Below, piece after piece: positions 34,904-42,514 of a stretch of 64,000 bases of DNA. Both the position numbers and the translations under genes were made by a program. The notes below the pieces were generated by a model, which saw only the letters and a program-made list of their open reading frames with translations, searched no databases and was not told where the DNA came from. Source of the DNA: Roseovarius sp. MMSF_3281. GTDB lineage: Bacteria; Pseudomonadota; Alphaproteobacteria; Rhodobacterales; Rhodobacteraceae. The stretch is taken from positions 372,001 through 436,000 of the forward strand of contig NZ_JASHIM010000002.1 in assembly GCF_030733685.1 (NCBI RefSeq), read 5' to 3'. Each line of letters starts with the position of its first letter. The stretch's first letter is position 1.

Positions 34904-35356
34904 TTATTCGCAAGTGACTTCGCAATCGCTGTCGAACCGGAAGAGCGGTGATTGCATCAGGAAATACACCGAATTATTGGCGCGTGTGTCTACGAAGCAC
35001 GCCCGCCAGTGCATCGTGAATGTGATGCCCCGGTCGAACCATAGCCCGACTGGCTTCTTTTCTCCGGGGTCGTATATATCTCCGATGCGTCCGGGGTCGT
35101 GCGCGCGCCCGAAGCCATCTCCGACGCACCACGGGTTATCCAGCGGCGTCCCGTCGGTTTTCTTGTTGAAGCCGTGAATGACTGCGACATGCCGGTCGCA
35201 GATATTCTTCAGGAACGCAGTGGAGCCGTGCGACTCGATTTTGGGAACGGGATCGATGCAATGCGTCGCCTCGCGGGTTTGCGCCACAACACCGCCGGAC
35301 ATAAATGCACAAAGTGATATTGTGGCTGCGAACAGGTATGGACGCCGGAGTTGCAT
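34904..35356 (-). CDS. Small secreted Cys-containing protein (150 aa)
   Basis: I place the start at the ATG 35356 (GGAGG upstream). Signal peptide ends GGVVAQ near residue 26. The mature domain carries THCIDPV..., FLKNICDRHVAVIHGF and a C-terminal CEVTC pair. The opening Cys, the FxxNxC block and a V-x-V strand resemble the 123-residue protein at 39143 (FFKAQMTNLCNKTVWVAY), so the two may be distant paralogues. First gene of the unit read from motif 3, 60 bp downstream of it. Confidence 0.7.
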   Translation of the reverse strand: MQLRRPYLFAATISLCAFMSGGVVAQTREATHCIDPVPKIESHGSTAFLKNICDRHVAVIHGFNKKTDGTPLDNPWCVGDGFGRAHDPGRIGDIYDPGEKKPVGLWFDRGITFTMHWRACFVDTRANNSVYFLMQSPLFRFDSDCEVTCE

Positions 35357-35415
35357 GATTGCCTCCACTGGTTGGTGCCATGTTTCCTGAACGGTAAAAT
35401 TGCATGCAGGGTGCG

Positions 35416-35435
35416 GCAATCACCCGAAAGGGGGA
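35416..35435 (-). promoter_or_regulatory. Regulon motif 3
   Basis: GCAATCACCCGAAAGGGGGA on the plus strand. On the minus strand its ATTGC side faces the 150-residue gene 60 bp away, which starts a three-gene unit ending with the Sel1 protein. Confidence 0.65.
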
Positions 35436-35488
35436 AAGGGCCAGACCGTGAAAGACCGTCGGACTAATTTGCCCGTCGACTGCGTGCG

Positions 35489-35992
35489 TCACCCGCTCAA
35501 ATCACCGAACCACAACATTAGGCGGGTAAAAACCAAGCCGCTCAATTCGACCTGCGAATGCGCCCCCAGCTTGCGGGCAAGAGACTTGTATTGCGAGCGC
35601 TTGGTCTCATAACTGACATCGTCAGTATCTGCCGCCTGGTGCAGGGTGCGCCCGCCCAGAACCTGCTTAAGCAGTCGCAATTCAGCCGGTGAGAGGCCAA
35701 CACCCACGATGTGTTCGTCCATCAATTCCCGCAGGGCGTTGTCACTGACTATAATCACCCGTTGCCGCCCATCCGGGCGAGGGGTGCCGACAAAGGCGAG
35801 ATGATGCGTGAGCGGCAATGCGGGGCGTGGCAAGCCGCTCGCACCTAGAGTTCGGGCAAGCTCGTCACGCAACGATGCGGATACGCCGCCTTTCTCCGGT
35901 CGCGCAACCTGGTTGCCAACCAGCCAACACTCTGCAACTGCTGGATCGGCGTCGGCCTTCGTTGCATCAGTAGACGACGACATGGTTGCCAC
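35489..35992 (-). CDS. Short LuxR-type HTH regulator, paralogue of the 25714 regulator
   Basis: 167 residues. The C-terminal HTH (100-160; LSPAELRLLKQVLGGRTLHQAA then YETKRSQYKSLARKLGAHS) shares layout and residues with the HTH of the LuxR-hydrolase protein (LTPALVRLL, TRKSQSRELRQRLG). The first 95 residues form a small sensory-like domain. There is no hydrolase domain. Motif 4 lies 68 bp upstream, so it is probably autoregulated. It is the best candidate for the cluster's local regulator. Confidence 0.78.
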   Translation of the reverse strand: MATMSSSTDATKADADPAVAECWLVGNQVARPEKGGVSASLRDELARTLGASGLPRPALPLTHHLAFVGTPRPDGRQRVIIVSDNALRELMDEHIVGVGLSPAELRLLKQVLGGRTLHQAADTDDVSYETKRSQYKSLARKLGAHSQVELSGLVFTRLMLWFGDLSG

Positions 35993-36059
35993 CGAGCGGT
36001 GCCGGAATTTGGCTAAGGATGCGTTTCATCCTCGTATGGTGCCGCTGATCGGGCATATC

Positions 36060-36079
36060 GCAATCACCCTTTCAGGGGA
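36060..36079 (-). promoter_or_regulatory. Regulon motif 4
   Basis: GCAATCACCCTTTCAGGGGA on the plus strand; the ATTGC side faces the short LuxR-type regulator, 68 bp from its start. One base longer in the centre than motifs 2, 3 and 5. Confidence 0.6.
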
Positions 36080-36170
36080 ATGAGTACATGACTGGTTGGA
36101 CCGGCTGTTTCTAGCAGAACTGATTTCTGACCCATTGATCAGCCCAACCATCAGGATCGGGTAGACGCCG

Positions 36171-37076
36171 TCAGTCTTTCCGTTCGGCGCCCGCTTCGAT
36201 CAACAACTGTACGACCTTGTCGTGCCTCGCCTTTTTTGCATGCATAAGTGCCGTTTTTCCGAACATGTCTTTGGCGTTGATATCGGCGCCTGCATCGATC
36301 AGGGTTTGAACGGTTGCCAAACGCCCACCAGCCTCGGCCTTCCAACGCTGGGCAATGGTTCCTCGAACAGGTCCAATCGCGGCTTCCATCAGGGCCGTCC
36401 CTCCGAAGCGGTCCATCAGATTGACGTCAGCGCCTTCGTCCAAAAGCACGCGAACAACATCGTTGTTCGACATTGCAGCCGCGTCTCTCAGAGCAGTATC
36501 CCCCGTAGCAGGCTCTTTGAAATTAATATTCGCTCCTGCTGCCACGAGTTGCCGAATAATCGCTGTCTGTCCATGTCGCACGGCCCAAGCAAGCGCTGTG
36601 GTATCTTGGTGAACGGCGTTAACGTTGGCACCACCGTGGATAAGGGCCTGCACGATTTCCTGTGATCCGGAATTGATCGCAGACATTAAAACGGTCGCGT
36701 AAGGCATAGCCGTGTTAGCATCTGCTCCAGCCTTGATCAGGAGGCGAACCATCTCGAGCTGCCCGGTGCCCGCCGCTGTCATAAGAGCGGTTCCGAAGCG
36801 ATCTGTTCGTGCATTGACATCTGCACCCGCCTCCAAAAGTGCCCGAGCCGCCGGCACGTTTTCATATCTCACCGCGTAGCTAAGAGGCGTGCCACCAAAG
36901 GCACATGGTGCTTCGATGTCCTGTCCAGCCCTGGCCAGTATGCCTATGCCTTCAATATCCCGCTCCACAACCGCGCGGCATATTTCAGGTTCGGGGTATG
37001 GCTGGGTGTCGTCAGCCGCAGCGGGCCAGGCCAACGACACGAAAGCGAACGACACCGCTCTACAGGTCCATACCAT
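36171..37076 (-). CDS. Exported ankyrin-repeat protein
   Basis: 301 residues with a signal peptide (VSLAWPAAAD, cleaved about residue 21) and about eight ankyrin repeats through the C-terminus, for example GTALMTAAGTGQLEMVRLLI and ALRDAAAMSNNDVVRVLLDE. Good ribosome-binding site (AAGGAG) at the ATG 37076. It is predicted to be periplasmic, where ankyrin proteins often act as inhibitors or scaffolds, as immunity-like partners of secreted enzymes for instance. Divergent from the trypsin-like protease gene; an inhibitor or anchor of that protease is one possibility, not shown. Confidence 0.87.
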   Translation of the reverse strand: MVWTCRAVSFAFVSLAWPAAADDTQPYPEPEICRAVVERDIEGIGILARAGQDIEAPCAFGGTPLSYAVRYENVPAARALLEAGADVNARTDRFGTALMTAAGTGQLEMVRLLIKAGADANTAMPYATVLMSAINSGSQEIVQALIHGGANVNAVHQDTTALAWAVRHGQTAIIRQLVAAGANINFKEPATGDTALRDAAAMSNNDVVRVLLDEGADVNLMDRFGGTALMEAAIGPVRGTIAQRWKAEAGGRLATVQTLIDAGADINAKDMFGKTALMHAKKARHDKVVQLLIEAGAERKD

Positions 37077-37179
37077 GTCTTTCTCCTTGCCAGGGTTTGT
37101 CCCTAGACGCGCGCGCAGGGTGCTCGCCAGGCGACTTGATCAGATCGAGCGATATCATGCGGAAGCTTATACCAAGCGC

Positions 37180-37199
37180 GCAATCCCCCGTTCGGGTGA
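37180..37199 (-). promoter_or_regulatory. Regulon motif 5, between ankyrin and protease genes
   Basis: GCAATCCCCCGTTCGGGTGA on the plus strand. The ATTGC side faces the ankyrin gene (104 bp from its start). The protease gene starts 143 bp on the other side, so one site may control both. Confidence 0.65.
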
Positions 37200-37341
37200 T
37201 GGATCAAGGATAGCGCCCTGCTTACTCTGGCGCCCATGTTGGAAATACAGGCGAGCGGCCTGAACTATGATCGCAGGGATATCATCAATTAGAGGGGCAT
37301 TAACTCTGGTACCCAAATCCGGTGAGGTTAGGGGGCGGGAT

Positions 37342-38370
37342 ATGAAGGTCACCACAAACATTTTCGACACCAGAACTCTGGCGGCGACCGCTTTGGTCAT
37401 TCTGGGAACCGCTCCGATTCCGGATCGGACAACAGCAGAAACGCCCGTTCGTTCAGCAACATCCGCGAGCGGAGTTTGCGAGAGGATCGTCGCCGCAACG
37501 GGTTCGGCCCCCGACAGGCATTGCATCAACGCCCGCGTGTTTGACGATGAAAGTGATCGTGTTCGCATAAATGAGCTTCGCCACAGAGAACGGGGCGGGG
37601 AGACGTTGACCGCGCATGAGGAAGCGATCCTGGAAGCTGCGAACCGCTTTGGCGTTGTCTCCATGTGTAACAAGCTCCGCGGACAGCATTCTGGTGGACT
37701 GATCGGTCAAGGATCACTGATCTGGCATCGCGACCGGCTAGCGGTCGTCACGGCCGCCCACACCCTGATTGATCCCGAAACGGGTCAGCTGCGCTGCCCC
37801 GAGGAGCAACTGGAAAATTCCATTTTCTTTGCCAATGCAACATATGCGGGCGACCGAAATGATTTCGCCTTGTTTGCGACTGGTCTCGATCTCCCGCCGC
37901 TGAACATGAAGCGGTACATGGACCTGCACGACATTCCCGGACTTCAGCCCTCGCAAGATTTTCTGGTCTTCTATCTCAAGGCAAACATAGCAACAGATGA
38001 AATGCCTGACAGCCGAGTCAGAGGAGCCTTTTCACCTGTCGCTCAAGAGATCGATAGTTTCGATGCGTCCGAGGGCCATCTCGTCGGATTTCATGCCGAC
38101 ATGGACAGCGGCGCGCTTGCCACTTACCAGCTTGGTTGCAGCATCGTGCAACGACAACAGCAAGTTTTCCACACTTGTGACACGGTAGTTGGCTCCAGCG
38201 GGTCTGCCTTGCTGGTGTTCGAGGAGGGCGAAATGCGGCTTGCCGGGATTAATACGTCCGCTCTAGCGATGGGGGACGGGAGGCTGGGTCGTGAAATCAC
38301 CGACCCATCCTATAGTGCAATCTGGAATGGGGGTACGCTGGCCTCAACGGTTTACAGGGCAGAAAAGTGA
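37342..38370 (+). CDS. Secreted trypsin-like serine protease
   Basis: 342 residues from the ATG at 37342. N-terminal signal or anchor segment, then a chymotrypsin-fold peptidase with a complete triad: His140 in VVTAAHTL, Asp174 in DRNDFALF, Ser286 in VVGSSGSALLV. The V8/trypsin-like spacing is normal. It should act in the periplasm or outside. The next gene starts at GTG overlapping its stop (GTGA), so the two are coupled. The target is unknown; the neighbouring exported ankyrin and Sel1 proteins are the obvious candidates for control or substrate. Confidence 0.87.
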   Translation: MKVTTNIFDTRTLAATALVILGTAPIPDRTTAETPVRSATSASGVCERIVAATGSAPDRHCINARVFDDESDRVRINELRHRERGGETLTAHEEAILEAANRFGVVSMCNKLRGQHSGGLIGQGSLIWHRDRLAVVTAAHTLIDPETGQLRCPEEQLENSIFFANATYAGDRNDFALFATGLDLPPLNMKRYMDLHDIPGLQPSQDFLVFYLKANIATDEMPDSRVRGAFSPVAQEIDSFDASEGHLVGFHADMDSGALATYQLGCSIVQRQQQVFHTCDTVVGSSGSALLVFEEGEMRLAGINTSALAMGDGRLGREITDPSYSAIWNGGTLASTVYRAEK

Positions 38371-38984
38371 CTGCGGTACCCCTTGATATCTGCGATCCAC
38401 GAGTCGTCGCGGCTGGGCATAATAACCGGGCAATTTGGCGTTCAAGGCGCTCTGGGCACAAATATCGATTGTGCCTGACCTTCACCCTCTTGCTACTTCT
38501 GACAGTCGTAGCCACCGCAAGCGCTTCTCTTGATTGCAAAGATAGGGGCCGGGCGTCCGTATACCGGGCCAATGTGGAAGATGGCTACTATCTTTACATC
38601 GAAGAGCGCCCCGGAGCCCCAATGACTGATGCGGTGTTCGAACGCTGGACGACGGATGGCGAGCTCATGTGGCGTGCGACTTCCCGGAGAGCATGTTCGC
38701 AGGGCGTCAGCAGATGCTATCTGTTCCTGCCCTATGCGCTGAACGGCGAACCATTCGGGGATATCGAGGCCGAGGTTAACGACTTCAAAATAGATGGGGA
38801 CCGGTACGTCTTATTCTCTCACCTGCGCACCAGGATCATACAGCGATACTTCAAAGATCATCCGTTTCGGAAGTTCTCGCTGATCGGGACCACGCGGTAT
38901 TCAAGCGCACCTCGGAATGCAGCAGGCTTTGAAATACCTGCCTTGTTCAAGAACATTTGCGCTCCGCGCAAGTTTGACCGTTGA
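38367..38984 (+). CDS. Secreted hypothetical protein (205 aa) coupled to protease
   Basis: Starts at GTG overlapping the protease stop. A hydrophobic segment at about 34-52 (CLTFTLLLLLTVVATASA) serves as a signal peptide, preceded by an unusually long basic N-terminus. Mature domain of about 150 residues with several Cys (LDCKDRG, RACSQGVSRCYLF, FKNICAPRK). No recognised family. Close coupling suggests a chaperone, inhibitor or substrate of the protease. Confidence 0.72.
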   Translation: MTAVPLDICDPRVVAAGHNNRAIWRSRRSGHKYRLCLTFTLLLLLTVVATASASLDCKDRGRASVYRANVEDGYYLYIEERPGAPMTDAVFERWTTDGELMWRATSRRACSQGVSRCYLFLPYALNGEPFGDIEAEVNDFKIDGDRYVLFSHLRTRIIQRYFKDHPFRKFSLIGTTRYSSAPRNAAGFEIPALFKNICAPRKFDR

Positions 38985-39057
38985 GCGGAACTTCTGGCTG
39001 CACGGAGTTTAGAACGGATGGTGGGGGAAACCAGCTAATCATAATCAGGTTCCGGGG

Positions 39058-39077
39058 TCACCCTTTGGGGGGATTGC
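39058..39077 (+). promoter_or_regulatory. Regulon motif 6
   Basis: Here the motif lies on the opposite strand: TCACCCTTTGGGGGGATTGC on the plus strand, 66 bp upstream of the 123-residue secreted protein, with the ATTGC side facing that gene as at motifs 2-5. Confidence 0.65.
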
Positions 39078-39142
39078 GGTAGGACAGGCGATCAAATCTC
39101 ATGTGTTACAGGAGTAAGTTTTTAACCTGCGGAGTATAAAAA

Positions 39143-39514
39143 ATGAAAGGCATCACCATAATTACGTTACTCGCCGCCACTATAGCTGTTGCCACGGCCA
39201 GTACGCCCAGAACGAGTTACGCACAGGTCGCAAACGATTGCGTCAATGTTCGCTACACGAGCCGAATTGCATTTTTCAAAGCGCAAATGACAAACCTATG
39301 CAATAAAACTGTTTGGGTCGCGTACTGCATGTTAAAAGATTGTGGAAGAACCCCAAACCACTATTACACGAGCGCGGTGACACTTTCACCTGGAGAGAGC
39401 GAGCCAGTTGATACCGAGGGTCAGGGCATCCACAAAGCGGCATGCGTCTACGAGGCACCTGATTGGGACACACCTAAACGCCTCTCGACCGGTCATCACA
39501 TCCTTTGCGATTAA
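39143..39514 (+). CDS. Small secreted Cys-rich protein (123 aa)
   Basis: Signal peptide MKGITIITLLAATIAVATAS, cleavage near SYAQ (27). Six Cys residues in the mature part (NDCVN, TNLCNK, AYCMLKDCGR, KAACVY, HILCD). The CVNVRYTSR and FFKAQMTNLCNKTVWVAY blocks resemble the 34904 protein. Right-most gene of the cluster, read from motif 6. No known family; a disulfide-stabilised ligand or binding domain. Confidence 0.7.
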   Translation: MKGITIITLLAATIAVATASTPRTSYAQVANDCVNVRYTSRIAFFKAQMTNLCNKTVWVAYCMLKDCGRTPNHYYTSAVTLSPGESEPVDTEGQGIHKAACVYEAPDWDTPKRLSTGHHILCD

Positions 39515-39604
39515 AGGCCTTGTGGCTTCAACGAGCACTTGGGGCAGCACGAAAGCGGGGCAGGTCCAGATGCCCCAATCAACTTGGTAGTGCCGCCCAG
39601 GGCG

Positions 39605-41548
39605 CTATTGTCGTGCAAGGGCCGCTCGGGGGCTGGCTGCCGTTTCGACTGTTCGGGCGGACTTCCATTTGCCGATGAGGTGCCGGAAACGGTGGGCCAT
39701 CTCGGACACTGCGCGGTCGTCTTGGATTTCGCCGGCCAGCCAAGCGCGGGCCACGTCGCCAAAGATCGTTCGGCCCACCGCGAAACCCTTCACGATTCCG
39801 ACCCGCGCCGCGCGCTCAAGGCTTTGCGACAGGGTTTCGAGCGGTGCATCAAGGCCCAGCATCAGGACGCCCCGGCACCACGGATCGTGTTTCTGGATCA
39901 CCGTGTCGATATGGGCCCACCCCGCATCGGCTTGCTCGGCGAGTTTCCACCAGTCGGGCCGAATACCCGCCCGGTAGATTTCGTCAAGGGCGTTGCCGGT
40001 CTCGGTTGCCGAGCGGTTGGGTGCGCGGGAGATGATCTCAAGCAGGAACTCGTGGCCGGTGTCGCGCGCGGCTGATTGCAGGCGCTTCATCTGCGCGATT
40101 TGTTCGGCCTTGAGCGTTGCGTCGTCGGCGGTGTCGTAGAAGATCAGGCACTTGGCCACGTGGTCACGAGGCCATGCGCCGATTTCGACACCGAGCGAGG
40201 GCTTGCCTTCAAACGCGATCGGGCATGAACCGGGCTGTTCCACCGGGCGCCCGATCCATATACCGTGGCGTTCGGCCTCGAACAGGGCGGACTGCCCGTA
40301 GCGGCCGTCAAGCAGGGTTCCGAGGCTGATGCCATCCGTGCGCGCGGCGAGCGCGGCCTGAAGGCCAAGCGCCTTGAAGCGGGAAATGGCGGCGGGGTCG
40401 GCATCCAGTTCCGCGGCCATGTCTTCGAACTGGGCCCGGTGGTCGAGCGCCAGTGCGCAGACATCGACCCATGCGCGGCGCCGGGTCGTGGCCCAGTGGA
40501 CGTGTTCCAACACGTCGTCCTCGCGCAGGCGGGGGGACTGGATGCCGCGCTGGAAAAACACCTGCAGCTCGTCCCATGTCGGGTAGGACGGTGCGCAGCC
40601 GTGCCGCGACACGGCGAGCGCGCCGCAGGCATTGGCGATACGGCAGCACTCGGTCAGCGGCAGGTCGCGCAGGTAACCACGCAGGAATCCAGCCATGAAG
40701 CCATCGCCCGCGCCGAGGACATTGAACACCTCGACCGGAAATCCCGGCGACGATATGCCGTCGTCGAGATTTTCGGGGATATCGCCATCATAAACCACGC
40801 AGCCTTTGGGGCCGGTCTTGAACACGATCAGCGCATCGCTGCGCGCCCGAATTGCGCGCAGGGCTTCACGTGTGTCTGTGGAACCGCCGGCGATATGCAA
40901 CTCTTCGTCGGTGCCCACGATCACGTCGCATCCGGGCAGGATCGACTGCACCCGCGCCGTCACCGCCGCGTCGGCGACAAAGCGCACGTCGCCCTGCCCC
41001 GCGCCGCCAAGCCCCCACAGGTTCGGGCGATAGTCGATGTCGAATACGACCTTGCGGCCCGCCGCGCGCGCGGCGGCCATTGCCTTGCGGCTGGCAGCCT
41101 CAAGGTGGGGTTGGCTGAAATGGGTTCCGGTGACCAGAACGGCACGTGCCCGGGCAATGATTTCGGGATCGACATCGTCCTCGTCCAGTGCCGCATCGGC
41201 GCAATCGGTGCGGGCGAAGAGCAGTGGAAAATTGCGGTCGTCCTCCAGCCCGAGAAACGCCATCGCTGTCAATCTTTCGGGATCGGTCCCAAGCGCGAAG
41301 GTCTGTACTCCCTCGGCTTCGAGCGTTTCACGCACGAAAGTGCCGTGCTGGTCCGCGCCGACCCGGCTGAGCAGTGCCATGTTCAGGCCCAGGCGCGCGC
41401 CCCCGATCGCGATATTCGTGGGGCAGCCGCCAACATACTTGGAAAAGCTCAGCGCGTCTTCCATACGGCAGCCGACCTGGTCGGCGTAAAGGTCGACACA
41501 GGCGCGGCCGATGGTGATGGCGTCGAGGGTTGGTTCGGTTTCGGTCAT
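39605..41548 (-). CDS. iolC: Fused 5-dehydro-2-deoxygluconokinase / DUF2090 aldolase-like protein
   Basis: 647 residues from the ATG at 41548. An N-terminal PfkB kinase domain (about 1-330) has ITIGRACVDLYADQ and the catalytic NVLGAGDGFMAGF near residue 290. A DUF2090 domain follows (about 340-640), thought to supply the 2-deoxy-5-keto-gluconate-6-phosphate aldolase. It phosphorylates and probably cleaves the keto-sugar acid of inositol breakdown. It is 16 bp downstream of the RpiR gene. The other iol genes are not in this window, so the gene is isolated here at the cluster border. A related sugar-acid kinase is the alternative. Confidence 0.85.
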   Translation of the reverse strand: MTETEPTLDAITIGRACVDLYADQVGCRMEDALSFSKYVGGCPTNIAIGGARLGLNMALLSRVGADQHGTFVRETLEAEGVQTFALGTDPERLTAMAFLGLEDDRNFPLLFARTDCADAALDEDDVDPEIIARARAVLVTGTHFSQPHLEAASRKAMAAARAAGRKVVFDIDYRPNLWGLGGAGQGDVRFVADAAVTARVQSILPGCDVIVGTDEELHIAGGSTDTREALRAIRARSDALIVFKTGPKGCVVYDGDIPENLDDGISSPGFPVEVFNVLGAGDGFMAGFLRGYLRDLPLTECCRIANACGALAVSRHGCAPSYPTWDELQVFFQRGIQSPRLREDDVLEHVHWATTRRRAWVDVCALALDHRAQFEDMAAELDADPAAISRFKALGLQAALAARTDGISLGTLLDGRYGQSALFEAERHGIWIGRPVEQPGSCPIAFEGKPSLGVEIGAWPRDHVAKCLIFYDTADDATLKAEQIAQMKRLQSAARDTGHEFLLEIISRAPNRSATETGNALDEIYRAGIRPDWWKLAEQADAGWAHIDTVIQKHDPWCRGVLMLGLDAPLETLSQSLERAARVGIVKGFAVGRTIFGDVARAWLAGEIQDDRAVSEMAHRFRHLIGKWKSARTVETAASPRAALARQ

Positions 41549-41564
41549 CGTCGGACTCCGGGGG

Positions 41565-42392
41565 TCAGCGGTTTGCATTGCGTTCCGAACACAGCGTGCC
41601 GGTGCGGATGGCGAGGATCAGGGCAAGCGAGATCGTCGCGTTGAGCGAGCGGAAGGTTTCAACCGAGGCTTCGGAAATCCGGAACAGGACGTCCGCGTTG
41701 ACAAAGGGGGCGCGGGGCACGTCGCAAATCGCGATGCTGCGCGCGCCGACGGACAGCGCGTGGTCGAAAGCCTGTGCAGTCTCCGCCGATCCGGGTTGGA
41801 ACGAGATCGCAAAGACCACGTCCTCGGGGCCGACGAGGCTGAGTTGTTGGTCGAGCGTGCCGCCGGCTCCATCGAGCAGATGCGCGGGCACTTCCAGCCG
41901 CGCGAGGTTGTAGGACAGGTAGGTCGCGGCGGTGAACGTGCGCTTCTGGGCGAGGAGGTGGACCATCCGCGCCGAGGCCATCATCTCTGCGGCCTGCTCG
42001 ATCAGGGCGACTGGCGTGGTGCGGTGCATTTCCTGCAGCGAGGCGATACCGGCATCGACAAAGCTGGCGACCATCTCTTCTGTCGCGCGCCCGGCCTTGC
42101 GTTGCTCAAGCCCGCGGATACGGTCGCGGTAAGACCGCGTATCGTGCTGCATCTGCGTTTTGAAGACGGCCTGCATCTCGGAAAATCCCGAATATCCGAA
42201 AGCTTGCGCGAAGCGAACGATAGCCGAGGGCGCGACGCCCAATTCGTTTGCCAGCGTCGCGGAGGTGAGCAGCGCAACGCCCGACGGGTCCTTGAGAACG
42301 AAGTCCGCGATTATCTTGAGTCGCTTGCTCAGGCCGTCATAAGACCGCGCGATCTCGGCCTGGAGTTCTTCCTGGTTTTGAGCTGCCGCCAA
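41565..42392 (-). CDS. RpiR-family transcriptional regulator (HTH + SIS)
   Basis: 275 residues: N-terminal RpiR HTH (about 12-80; ATLANELGVAPSAIVRFAQAFGYSG) and a sugar-phosphate-binding SIS domain (about 110-270). It precedes iolC and is divergent from the idonate/uronate operon, so it may sense a phosphorylated sugar acid and control both sides from 42393-42514. Confidence 0.9.
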   Translation of the reverse strand: MAAAQNQEELQAEIARSYDGLSKRLKIIADFVLKDPSGVALLTSATLANELGVAPSAIVRFAQAFGYSGFSEMQAVFKTQMQHDTRSYRDRIRGLEQRKAGRATEEMVASFVDAGIASLQEMHRTTPVALIEQAAEMMASARMVHLLAQKRTFTAATYLSYNLARLEVPAHLLDGAGGTLDQQLSLVGPEDVVFAISFQPGSAETAQAFDHALSVGARSIAICDVPRAPFVNADVLFRISEASVETFRSLNATISLALILAIRTGTLCSERNANR

Positions 42393-42451
42393 CGTACCCT
42401 CCCTTTTTCTCGCTCAATTATGGTTGTTGAATTCCATCTTGACGAATTATT

Positions 42452-42464
42452 GAACTTTATGTTC
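42452..42464. promoter_or_regulatory. Small inverted repeat GAAC-TTTAT-GTTC
   Basis: It lies in the AT-rich 122-bp gap between the RpiR gene and the dehydrogenase operon. A four-base palindrome is weak evidence; position makes it the likeliest RpiR operator. Confidence 0.3.
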
Positions 42465-42514
42465 TAAAATGTCCTGTATCAAGCGATTATTTCGCCAGTG
42501 GGAGGAGAGACGAG

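Noticed and set aside
25622-39077. Motif as a sigma-54 promoter (GG-N10-GC)
   Set aside because: The ATTGC end tempts, but the TGGCAC part is missing and the palindromic CACCC/GGGTG arms point to a protein-binding operator.
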